Shown: positions 47,462 to 58,060 of the stretch, piece after piece
How positions within the stretch are numbered: position 1 is the first letter of the stretch
Layout of the letters: each line of letters begins with the position of its first letter
Assembly (NCBI GenBank): GCA_021234155.1
Contig: JAJEKV010000015.1
Location: 5,651,194-5,715,193 of the forward strand
Source: Isoetes taiwanensis
Taxonomy: Eukaryota; Streptophyta; Lycopodiopsida; Isoetales; Isoetaceae
Direction of reading: 5' to 3'
DNA length: 64,000 nt
Translations under genes and position numbers: made by a program
Notes under the pieces: model-generated
Databases searched by the model: none
What the model saw: the letters and a program-made list of their open reading frames with translations, nothing else
What the model was told of the DNA's origin: nothing

Positions 47462-48565
47462 TGAGTACCCACCACCATTATTGAAAAGCTTTGTGGATTC
47501 TTGCTTTCACGAAGGACATCTCATGTCTTCCTGCTACGACAACTCGTGTTGCTCGGGCATTTCTCTGGGCTAGGTATGATTAACCCCTGCTTGGCACTGT
47601 GCAAGAACTCTCCAGAATTACGTGAATTCGCCAATTCGATACGAGATACCATTTGATCTGATCTGGGAGCAGATCAAACGTACCACAATTCTTAGGCCAT
47701 CCACGTGTTCTACCACCACAGCCGAAATTGACAACGAAGCTGATGCCCTCGTGGTCTAGTTACCTATACAATTACAATACAATACAAGGTCACTACTTAT
47801 ATACTACTTAGGGTGCTTTCCCATGGGACTAAAACCCGGAGATTTTCTTGAGGTCAGGCCAAAGGCTCCGGTGTTCCCATGAGCGCCTTACTTGCTTGAT
47901 TCAGGTTTAGGACCTCAGTCGCAAAGTATTCTCCACACAATTCTGAGCCTCAGGTTTTTGACCTTCGTACGGCTTTTTCAGGTCTGCAAATTCATGGGAA
48001 AGCACCCTTATATACCTTCCTGATGTGGAAACATGGCGAGGCCGCAGCACGAAGCCCTGTTGACATGGCAGGAAGGTCAAGTAAATGGCAAGCCTGATAT
48101 CGTCCATTCTGCACCACGTGTCACAAATACCACAGTTGAAGCATAAAATGTGAACAAAATCGAATGGCAACGCGGCAAAGACGAAGCCCAGTTGACATGG
48201 CAGGAAAGTCAAGTAAATGACATTCTCTGCGACGTGGAAGCCTGTTACTCCATTCTGCGCCACCTGTCGCAAATCCCATGGTTGAAGCATAAAATGTGAA
48301 CAAATTATCAAAATGGCGACGTGCGCAGCAGACGTGGAAGCCTGTTACTTGTCCATTCTGCGCCACCTGTCGCAAATCCCATGGTTGAAGCATAATGCGA
48401 ACAAATATCAGAATGGCGATGTGCGCAGCATGCCCTGTTGACATGGCAAGAAAGTCAAGTAAATGACGTTCTCTATAACGTGGAAGCCTGTTAGTCGTCC
48501 ATTCTGTGCCACGTGTCCCAAATCCCACGGTTGAAGCATAAAATATGAACAAAATCAAAATGTTA
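47462..48565 (-). promoter_or_regulatory. NAGK leader and upstream region with four tandem units
   Basis: Immediately upstream of the NAGK start. From about 48060 to 48565 there are four units of 105-140 bp sharing GTTGACATGGCA, GTCAAGTAAATG, ACGTGGAAGCCTG and GGTTGAAGCATAA. CACGTG occurs at 48115-48120 and 48510-48515, each inside an ACGTGTC ABRE-like context. No TATA box can be assigned with confidence. An inverted copy of much of this region lies at 53405-53809. Confidence 0.6.
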
Positions 48566-49651
48566 GGGTGAGATTCCACTACGTTGGATATTTTTTTTCT
48601 CTGGCACTAGAAGCCACGTAAAGAAACGAGATATTGCATGTATCAAAATTGCCAACCAAGGAATGAAAGAGGAACTGAGATTAATTGATGGTTTGCACAG
48701 ATTGTTGTTGCAATCCAAATGAAAGCAGGGGTATTGTAGGTATAGGTCCATATCGCCATAAAATGGGTTGATCCACGTATGACAAGCTTCCAACAAAACT
48801 TGTTTGAGCATCCACTAAAAAACTCTAAGATCTTGAAGATCTTCAATCTAGAATCAACAACTCCAAGAAAAACACAGCAAAACAAGGCGCTAAGGAGTTT
48901 TATACATAATCCTTGAAACACACCTCCAAATTGCACAAAGAGAGGATCAAACAAAAGCTGCACATATGCCGCTAATAAGAAGTGACCTGTGTGACAAGCG
49001 CCATTGGAAACACCTCAGAAATGCATCTCCTCATGTTGAAACTCCACCATAGCCAAAACATGCAAGAAAATAAGACCACACACGCAAGATGAAATTTTGT
49101 TACTTCACCACCATGTTGAAAAAACCCTCCAAACGTGGGTCTACATAATCAAAACGTCACGTGTCAACTTTTTCGTGGCAAAAACTTCTTGTGACAATTT
49201 CATATTACTTTATCTTAAAAAACAAGGTGCTGCGCACGGAGGGTTGCCCTCCAGTTTCTTCGGGGTGAAGTGGCTAAATCAAACCGTGAACTCATGTTTT
49301 CACAATCTATATTTAAATTAAAGTAGACCCCCTATATTCATGTACAAGCCCGTTCACAAGTGTCCCTCGATTGAATTGTGTATGCAATTGAGTAATTTAA
49401 TGTTGTAGAAATGTCTGTACGTGTTTTATCTGTCTATTAGTATCACCATTGTGTTGTGAAATTCAGGTATAAAATATGACTCGTAAACGTGTGCCTAGCG
49501 TTACTCCGCATAAGTAGGGGTGTGAGATTATATGTCATTTTGATATATGATTGATGTATATGAACCACTCGCAGGAGATATATTTGTTTAGTTATGCTGG
49601 AAAGCATTACCACTTTTAGATATAAATTTTAGCTGTTACTTTTCATGAAAT
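48566..49651. other. Interval without recognisable gene
   Basis: Short frames only. No domain or transposon end was identified. Confidence 0.4.
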
Positions 49652-49840
49652 ATGGCACATGGTAAGCATATTGACGGTCATGTTGTCAATGCAGAACTTG
49701 TATCATGGAGTCTTGTTGTAAATATGCTTCTCAGCATGCGTATGTACTACTGTAGATATGCAAGGTTTGAGGATGCAAACTGTGTATTTAACAGGATATT
49801 TAGACAAGTCATAATTTCATGGAATGCAGTGATTTGGTAA
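49652..49840 (+). pseudogene. PPR protein fragment (PLS class)
   Basis: About 62 residues read GKHIDGHVVNAELV, then NMLLSM, then ARFEDANCVFNRIF and VIISWNAVI. These are the hallmarks of consecutive PPR motifs of the PLS type, which bind organelle RNA and take part in editing. The fragment stands alone, has an inserted or altered stretch (SMRMYYCRYA) and no further repeats follow, so it is a relic. Confidence 0.72.
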
Positions 49841-52620
49841 GTATGCAACTTCTACTATGATTTGGTACATTTTTATTCATTGTGATATTGTTTTCATTTA
49901 GGGCTCTTTCCCAGGATGTTTGATTTTCTAGTCTTTGACCAAGATTTTATAACAAAAATAGCAGACTTTTAGTCTGGCTATAGGGTTTCTAGTTTTTTTT
50001 TTAATCCAACACTGCATACTTTTCTTCAAAACTATATGAATTGGAGCTCTATTTTGAGTGAACTTTATATCATTAGAATAGAATAGTTTTTTAGCGTCCA
50101 TTAGAAAGCCTGTTCTGAGATCTTTCCAGGAGTACCTGTTTGCACATGTTTGGCCAAGATTTGACAAGGAAAATAGCAAAATTATAGCCTGGTTTTATGG
50201 TTTCTAGGCTTTCAACTATCGATGTTTTCGTATATCTATTGAATTGTTTCTCCAGTTTGTATGAAATTTACTTAAGTTTAATATGAGGTATTTCTAGGAG
50301 TTTTTCATTTGCATATGGATGGGCAAGATTTGTAAAAAGAAAACCAAGTGCCAAGCATTGTGTAAGTCTTAGCTTTTATCAATGCCGACAATCAATCTTT
50401 TTTAAGTCATTGACAACTCCTAGATCTTAAGATTTTGTTAAGTTTTCGGCAGATATTTGTCAGACATTTACGATTTGGAGAATCCTGTAAACGCGACATC
50501 CACATACAATCTTATAATAGCTGCTGCTTTAATGGTTGGCACAAAGATTGTTACTTGGCATAATAATCTATAATCCTTTGATAAAACTACTTTGTCCTTG
50601 TACATCTATCAATATTAAATTTGTGAGCAGCAGCTAGATTATAAGAGGGTGGTTGCCTCTTTCCGTTTCGTTGAATTGTGAGCGAGAAGGTAACTACAGT
50701 CTTATTAATAGTTCCACAAGTTATTTTACTGTAGGAAAGTGTAATTGAGGTTCATTAAGGTTCATGTACCAATGCTTGAGATGAATTTCGAGAGTCTGGC
50801 AGTCTAGGATATTCACATGGCCAGATTGTATTTCGGTATTTATCAGCTGTAACTTAAAAGGGTTGCTTTTCGGCATACCTGCTGGAAGTAGTTTGCTTCT
50901 TTCACACTTTGGGCTAACCCTTATAAAATTAACCTTGATCCCCATCTAGTATCTATACTAGCATACTTGTTTCCTATATGTTTCAATGCAGCTTACTTTA
51001 AGTTCTATGCTTTTTTCCTATGATAATTATTATCTGGTGCAGTTCCTTCCTGAGCTCATGCTTGCCAAGCATCTGTAGTGGTTCTCTCTTGTGGATATCA
51101 ACCACCACCATAACTGATGGCTAATAGCTGCAGACAAAATTATTGCATAACAGGAATTTTCGAAAATGCCACTGATTTGAACCCTGCATAATTAATCGCT
51201 AATTGCTGCAAAGGAAGCTACAGTTGTATAGCCACATACTTCCAATAATACATCTACACATGTTGCCCCTATAAGAAAATCACATAGCTTTTGCTCATCA
51301 CAATAAGGATGAGGAGAATACATACCTGAACCTTGGTATGTTTGCTAGACCATTCAAAGAAGGGCCATAGGGGATTTGACCGTGCAAAATAGAGCAAACC
51401 ATGAATATGCAAGTCTCAAGGAAATGGTCCATATTTTAATATGTTGCAACAAAAGCCAATCTGAGATTCCAATGCGAGGATATCTATGGGCCATCAAACT
51501 TCACCACCAGTAAACTGTCTTGCTATGACAGTGTAGGAGTTCTGGACCTGGAATTTGAGACATAGAAATGACAGTTATGGGACCGAACAGATCCTTCTTC
51601 TCAACTACAATGTTTGCAACATGTGCAAGTTACCAAGTGCATTAGAGTTATCATTAACGGCATCCCTTCCAACAAAGTTGCACGGAGCACTGTTTCTGCG
51701 AAAGCACATACCATAATTTGTTAGTAATCTTGTTGTGCATGTCAATCCTGTTAACTCCAAAATATTCACACAGTAATCCACGTAATCTTTTTCTTTAACC
51801 ACTTCTTTCCTCCATATAAACCTTGGCAGACAAGGCTATGTTAATAGATGTACAGAATTTGAATGCACCTTCCTAAGAAAACTACTTTGTTCTCAAATAT
51901 GTTCACCTTTGGAAGCAAAATTTTTCAAAGTCATCACTTCTATATGCTCTCTCCTTCAGATTGAGCTATCTTTGAGAGCCTCCAAAGCATAATGTGAACG
52001 CACTCGAAAGAACCCCAAATGGGTGACTTAAGAATGAGAACAAAAGAGCTCAACATGGCCATTTATCCAGAACTTGCAGCAGATAGAAATGTTGTGTTAA
52101 TTGGCAATGTCACTCAAAAAAAAGCAAATGTACTTTGTGAATATCTTCTTCCCCTGGAAAAACTGAGCAAGCTTGACACAATGTAAGATCCCTTTCATGA
52201 AATGCATGATGCATAACTGCTTGGACTTCCTGGAGGTCCAGAAGCGCTGCAAAATTTTGCTATGGCATGCCAATAGATTTGACAGCAGGGAATGTAGCTG
52301 CACTAAGGTGCGCTGCGGAATTTCAAGAAATGGTAGAAGAGCTAGAAGAGGGAAATCTAATCTCTAAAACAGAGGCATTTATGAGCTTTGTTGTGTAGCA
52401 TCCTGGAAAGATTCAACCACGGTTTTGATCAGCTGCGAAGGTCTTATGCCATGGGCTGAAAATCTTCAAATTGTAAGGAGACGCAGCGAATCTATTGCTT
52501 GGAAAGCATGCACAGATCCAAACGGCGTTGGTCTGAATTGGCAGTCTTCTATAAGTGCAGAGGAAACGGGCAAGGGCTGGCCGGTCGAATTCTCTCAGGC
52601 TATGAATTAATAATACGTAC
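49841..52620. other. Interval with one LINE tail, otherwise no gene
   Basis: At 50083-50115 the minus strand reads ATGGACGCTAAAAAACTATTC and a tail of the LINE type described at 4.3 kb. A splice-site-like open stretch near 51330-51400 (minus) was considered but cannot be assigned. The rest is unassigned. Confidence 0.5.
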
Positions 52621-52851
52621 CAAGGTAATTCCTGCTGCAAAAAATGGAACTAAACCTGGTTTTTCTGCAGAGCTACCATTCGAGGAACCAGGGGCGTTTC
52701 CTGTAGCTGCTCGGTAAGCCTCATGGGGCATTGACCCATAAATTCCAGAAACATTCACCCCAGCCTTCTCCCAAACATTTCCATCTTGCAGAACTCTGCT
52801 TATGCCTCCTCCACCTCCAGCCCGAGCCATCATCGCCAGAGAACACCGGTT
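52621..52851 (-). pseudogene. Coproporphyrinogen III oxidase exon fragment
   Basis: The minus strand encodes [39 protein letters not shown] and [13 protein letters not shown], the N-proximal block of the oxygen-dependent enzyme (HEMF/CPOX) that converts coproporphyrinogen III to protoporphyrinogen IX in plastid tetrapyrrole synthesis. A GT donor follows directly at 52620 (CCTTG|GTACGT). The approximately 100 residues normally before this block and all later exons are absent here, so this is a duplicated or captured exon. Its 5' side is part of an inverted repeat shared with 57.3 kb. Confidence 0.85.
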
Positions 52852-53038
52852 AACCGGTTTCCGGAGTGGCCGCCCAGCAACAGAAATGACCGCCAGTTTA
52901 CAGCCCATAATGAGTTTTTAGCAGTCACGAGCATATCCTAGGGATATTCTAGCATATACCTAGGATATGCCAAAAGCCCACATAAACAAGGGTTTGCCCC
53001 CTTAGGGGCAACCCAAAAATTATCTTATCTTATATTAC
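52810..53038. repeat. Inverted-repeat arm (mate 57205-57420) with two palindromes
   Basis: The arm contains CATATCCTAGG/CCTAGGATATG and GGGTTTGCCCC/GGGGCAACCC palindromes and ends in AAAAA plus TTATC repeats. Similarity to the mate extends through the palindromes into the 5' side of the CPOX fragment (CTGTAAACT and GGTTAACCGG). Confidence 0.8.
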
Positions 53039-53404
53039 TTTTTCGTATTGGTTAGTATGATCCACGTGCATTATGGATCTATGGTGAACATTTTAGCCAA
53101 AGAATATCCAGTCACGAAATTGGACCTTGAAATTAAGTGGCAAAGGATTGTATTCTATACAACTATGTTAGAGCTTTGAATAGTGCTACTTTTGTCTTAC
53201 TAGTCCAGGATATTACGTCCGGTTTAGGCATCTCCTCGAAGAGCCGAAGAACCTTTTTTATGTTTCCTTGATATTATATGCATCTTTTCTGTTCGATCTT
53301 CTGAACAACGTAAAAACCAGTTAATCGCATCATTCTGCCCTACACTCCACCTGTTTTTTTTCTAGAAAGTTCAATTACTAGCATTCTAATTTTTTGTTCA
53401 CCTT

Positions 53405-53809
53405 TTTTGCTTCAACCATGGGATTTGCGACACGTGGCACAGAATGGACGATTAATAGGCTTCCATGTTATAGAGAACATCATTTACTGGGCCTTTCTCT
53501 TGTGTTGATGGGGCTCCATCCTGCCCCCCATTGCCCTATTTTCCACAACAAGAAGGTCAAGTAAATGACCTTTTCTATGTATGTAACGACACCAAAAGGG
53601 CATCAACTTCATTATCAATTTTGGCTGAGGTGGCAGAACACGTAGATAACCTAAGAATTGTGGTACGCTTGATCTTCTCCATATTTGATCAAATGGTATC
53701 TCATATCGAATTGGCAAATTCACGTAAGTTTAGAGAGTTCTGCACAATTTCAAGCAAGGGTTAATAACACCTAGAGAAATGCCCGAGCAACTCGATATCA
53801 TGCAAAATT
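53405..53809 (+). repeat. Inverted copy of the NAGK upstream region
   Basis: The reverse complement of 53583-53809 matches 47540-47760 (GTTGCTCGGGCATTTCT, GCCAATTCGATA, GATACCATTTGATC, GTACCACAATTCTTAGG), and 53405-53480 matches the last tandem unit at 48470-48565. CACGTG is kept at 53431-53436. Compared with NAGK, part of the tandem array is missing. It points rightward, into the DUF4283 retroposon. Confidence 0.85.
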
Positions 53810-53818
53810 GTTATAGCA

Positions 53819-55744
53819 TCGGAGGGAATCAAACCGGAGGCTATGATGGGCGCTCGTGAGTATGGCGCTTAGGGTTGCCAGTATCTGTTCTTGTAACTTG
53901 AGTATCAGGGCTCCATTTTCGATGATCTTTAGTTCGTTGAAAAGATTATTCTGAGAGCTCTCTATTAGTATAAATTTTATTAGGGTTTGTTATCAGGTTA
54001 AGGGCCGGATTTGGGCCTGTTTAATTTCGGCCGCTTTTAGTAGTAGAGACGGGGAAAACAGATATTGCTCCAGCTTCTAAGGCTGCAGCAAAATGGCGTG
54101 AAGCTACCGCCAGTTTGGTGATACGTGATCCCCCAGTCACTGTGCAAAAAGAGGTAAATAATTCAGTTGGAAGTTCTTTGCAATTGTTGGTGATTGCTCC
54201 AGGGGTTCTTGAAGAAAGGGATTTTCCTCCCTTGCAAGGCGCTGCGAGTAAGGGAGTTGAAGTTAATGGGAATTGCATCAAACAGGTACAGATTCCAGTC
54301 CTAATATAGTTCCTCAGCCCCAGGCAATTGACAGTGCTTGGAAGTCATTTGATTCTGTTTCCAAAGTTTCATATCAAAGATTTAGTGATTATATCTAGTG
54401 CATCTAGAAAGGGAATGGTAGCAACTGCTTTACAGGTCTTGTCTGAAGGGAGTAAGGATGAGTTGTCCGCGAACTTGGACACATTGAAAGCTCAACAGAC
54501 TCAACTTCAACAACAATTGCCTCCAGATGACATATTTTACCAGTCTGACTGTCAGGATGTAGTTCAAGCTTCTAATATTCCTGTACTTGAGGTGGATCAT
54601 CAAGCTCATATTAAGTGTACCAAGTACCTATCCTCATGTGCGGTCCTTATATATTTTACTGGTGGCTATTTGGATTTTTCACAGTTTCGTATTTGGTTAT
54701 CTCGGCTTTTGAGACGCCTTCAACTTCCTCCTTCTCAGTCCATCAAGTTGTTGGGGAAAAATTTTGTTCTTATTGTGTTTGATAGTAGTGATGGAGTGGA
54801 TTCTTTGGTGTCAAGAGGGATTGATCCACTTGGTGGAGAATATATGATGTATCAGTATTATTCTCCTGGTTTTACATCAGATATGGTTCACACATTAAAG
54901 ATGTCTTGCTGGTTCTCGTTACCTAATCTTCTTCCTGATCTAATGGTCCATCAATTTCCAGTTGCAATTGCAACTGGTCTTGGGGTTCATATCTCACATT
55001 CCATCATGAACGGTCCGAGGATTTGTGTTTCAATGCCAGTGAACTCGGCTTTACCAGATTGTATAGTGGTGAAAAGTGGGCCTTGATATAAAAAGTTGGA
55101 TCTTAAGCTTTTGAATGGTCCAGAATTAGCCCGTCTGTTTCCCGACAAGGAGGCTTTTGCTAGCTTTCGTCGAGGTACTCGTGCGTCTCAGGTGTTTGTT
55201 CAACCTTCTTCTCAGGTTCAAGCTCCCGTTGTTACTTCTTCATCTATTCATGATCAATCTTTACCAGTTGTGTTGCATTCCTCGTCCATGGAAGATGCTC
55301 TAATTCCAGTTCCGATGGTATCATCCTTAGCGCCATCAGTTGTACCTGTAGTTCATTCTTCTCTCCATGTTGATGCTTCTTCCTCTCATGTTTCTGAGGT
55401 TGTTATGACTGATGGCCCTAATCTTCTGTGCGTAAAGGAGTTATGGAAGCAGGTCAATTAAGAAGTCTGTTATGTCATCTCAGAGGCTATCCCGCCTCGT
55501 TTTATTCAGTGGCATGATAATTTGACGTCTGTTGATGATCATCTCGATGTGGCAGAACATGTTGATTGTGATAAGGCCATTAAACGCCTCAAGGTGGCAC
55601 AAGGAATTTGAGTATATACTATGTGTGGGTGGTTTTGCTTAGTGGACTATTTCGTCCTCTAGGTTTTGAGTCCCATGCCACAGGTCCCTTGTATGTATCT
55701 TGATTTTTCTTGATAATAGATTGTCGTCCTTCAAAAAAAAAAAA
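53819..55744 (+). mobile_element. DUF4283 poly(A) retroposon, copy 2
   Basis: Flanked by GTTATAGCA at 53810-53818 and 55745-55753 and ending in poly(A) after TCGTCCTTC. The leader shares GGGCCGGATTTGG with copy 1. A single ORF1-like gene and no reverse transcriptase are present, as in copy 1, so the gene-plus-poly(A) layout is not an accident of one copy. Confidence 0.82.
54060..55461 (+). pseudogene. DUF4283-type ORF1-like protein (copy 2)
   Basis: An N-terminal part (54060-54306) is followed by a stop/frame break near 54307. A 250-residue frame (54328-55086) then carries the DUF4283-like core: LSSCAVLIYFTGGYLDF, FRIWLSRLLRRLQLP, NFVLIVFDSSDGVDSLV, YSPGF and CWFSLPNLLPDL. A TGA at 55084-55086 interrupts it, followed by LLNGPELARLFPDKEAFASF and a Ser/Val-rich tail to 55461. 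Copy 1 reads through the equivalent of the TGA. Role as for copy 1. Confidence 0.75.
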
Positions 55745-56126
55745 GTTATAGCAGCAAGACACGCAAAATTGGTTTAGCTTTCCTTTAATATCTCATAGCA
55801 TTTTGTTCATTCCATTTAGCTTGCCATAGAGGTAAACAACTGAATAGTTCTAGGCATCATTAGTTCTGAAGTATGAAATGGTAGAGGTTTGGAATAATAT
55901 CAAACTAATGGAATAAAATCATTTCTGTTGTACCAATTGCAATCACAATATTTTTTGCATTTTCTCAGATACATTAAGTTCTATGAATTGCAGCTGTGAT
56001 GATGAAATCTAGATATAGTGGCAGAGATTTGATGATTTCATGATACTGATAGCATTAGTTTACTTTCGTACATGTGTATAACCATTTCCTTCACGTAAGA
56101 TTATTGTGCAGTTTGTTTATTTATAG

Positions 56127-57152
56127 GGAAAATGCTAAAAATGCCCTTGTATTTCTTTATAATTGTCAAAATGCCCCTTTATTTTTTGTATTTCTTAAAA
56201 TGCCCTTGTATATGCAATCATCCATCGTTGAAGAGCCATTAGAACACCAAAAATGGAGATGAATTGGGCCAGAGTCACCTCATGGCTCTGGCAATTTATA
56301 GATCCAAGCCTAAAAATTGATTTTATAGATCCAAGCTGAGGATTCATTTCAGCCCACCACAATATGGGGGTAAATCCGATAGATTGCTAAGCTGTTTCAA
56401 GGCATGCGCAAAGATGCCCAGCCATTGTAGCAGATTCAAAGAACAACCTTCTGCACACTTCTCCCCCTGCAATCACTTCATAAAAACTCCATGCTACAAT
56501 CTTTTGTTCCAAATCGATCTTCTTCGCCAATTTCTCCTTTTGTCTTCACTGCCCCAAAATCGGTTGTGTCCAATTGGCAATGTATGCACTGCCAGAACTG
56601 GTATTTTCTTCAAAAATCGTCTGCTGTTTACCTCAAGTTTTGCCGAACCACCTTCAAAACTGTCGGATTAGCTTCAGGTCCACTTCTACTATGGCAAATT
56701 AGCTTCTACTCTAATTAGCCAAATAAGTCGAATCCACTTCTACTCTGTCGGATCAACTTCAGGTCCGCTTCTACTATGATGAGTTAGCTCCAGGTCTTGC
56801 AAACAGAAGAGTTAGGTCTTGCAAACAGAAGAGTTAGCCTACTTCTCCTGTAAAAAAAACCGCACTGCCTATCCAATTTTGCTGGGCACAATTACATTGT
56901 AGAAAATAGACAAATTTTGTTGGCACAAATGGGCAAATTCGGCATCAAAATCGCTTATGTAAAAATATGCAGTGTGTTCAAAACGAAAATGCAAACAAGA
57001 AGGTCTGGAATAGCAATGAATTCACGGTCTACTTTCTTGGGCTTCTTGTTAATCACAGTGCTTAAAAATCAGTTGCATTTTAACAATTATTGAAAATATA
57101 AGGGCATTTTCACAATTATAATAAAATATAGGGGCATTTTTAGAAATTTCCC
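56127..57152. mobile_element. MULE-type MITE with 9-bp target duplication
   Basis: Perfect 9-bp duplication TTATTTATA at 56118-56126 and 57153-57161. Terminal inverted repeats of about 60 bp begin GGGAAA and share CTAAAAATGCCC and TTATAATTGT. Length 1,026 bp with no transposase. A 9-bp duplication is characteristic of Mutator-like elements. The interior has short tandem duplications (CTTGCAAACAGAAGAGTTAG twice near 56795). Confidence 0.88.
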
Positions 57153-57204
57153 TTATTTATACTATTGTTTGTGCCATTTTCTAAGTTGCAGCTTCACGTT
57201 TTAA

Positions 57205-57420
57205 CTTTCTTATGGTGATTTTTGGGTTGCCCCTAGGGGGGCAAACCCTTGTTTATGTGGGCTTTTGGCATATCCTAGGTATATGCTGGAATATACCTAG
57301 GATATGCTGTGACTGCTCCAAACCTACTCTTACCTGTAAACTCTCGGTTGCCATTGTTGCGATGCGGCTGGTGTGGGAACTGGTTAACCGGCACCGCCAA
57401 GCATTAGAGCGAGGTCCATA
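57205..57420. repeat. Inverted-repeat arm (mate 52810-53038)
   Basis: Reverse complement of the arm at 52.8-53.0 kb with the same two palindromes. On its right side it holds the CPOX-5'-like CTGTAAACT and GGTTAACCGG wording. It lacks the TTATC tail. Confidence 0.8.
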
Positions 57421-57816
57421 AGCTGGTGTGGGAACGGGTGTTGGAAGAAGGGGGGAATTAAAAGAATTTATCTCCGGACCAAGTTTAGAGCGTGCGCCTA
57501 TTTCATATCGAGCAGAGGAGAAATAGCGGATGAATGCAGGATTAGGATGAGTAGGAAGGAGGAGTCGTCAACACACAGAAGCTTTGGGCATGGCGTCATG
57601 CGGCAGAAGCATTTTTGCAGATTCGACCCAATGCTTATCTGGTGGCAGAGGCAAAAATGTGGATGGTAAGTTTGCTTCAGCTAATCTAACTTCAGAGACG
57701 AATCATTTCATATTTGCGCTTTAATATCTTTGGAAAGATCTAAGTCTCAGAATGTTCACATTTTGGTAGAGTTACGGAGCGATCTGGTTAATGGTTGAAA
57801 AAAAGGATCAAGTTTA
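57421..57816. other. Interval with one possible short exon
   Basis: A frame starting at the ATG at 57590 (MASCGRSIFADST) ends in a consensus donor G|GTAAGT near 57668. No family is recognised, so it is not called as a gene. Confidence 0.25.
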
Positions 57817-58060
57817 TTATCCACCCCCCCTGTGGCCCCCCTGTCACAGGCATGGTATTATCCAGCCCCCCTCCCCCGACAGCGTGGCATGAGCCACCGA
57901 CAACCTGAAACCTGCACCGACAAAAAACCATCTGCAGCTTGTCGAACCCTAAACCTGCACCAATACCTCTTCCACTCCTCCAATACAACAGAGAAATACA
58001 CAGAAGGGGGGCCGGATAATACCATGCCTGTGACAGGGGGGCCACAGGGGGGGCGGATAA
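57817..58060. mobile_element. 244-bp hairpin MITE with near-perfect 55-bp termini
   Basis: The ends are inverted copies starting TTATCC(A/G)CCCCCCCTGTGG. Over about 55 bp only two positions differ. A TA flanks each end (57815-57816 and 58061-58062), consistent with a Tc1/mariner-type duplication, though a longer TIR without TSD cannot be excluded. The near-identity of the arms suggests a recent insertion or selection for the hairpin. Confidence 0.8.

Noticed and set aside
51330-51830. Leucine-rich-repeat receptor exon on the minus strand
   Set aside because: One IPYGP-like stretch ends in a GT donor, but no repeat array or kinase motif accompanies it.
52425-52717. Plus-strand ORFs near 52.5 kb
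   Set aside because: They overlap the antisense of the CPOX exon and have no domain.
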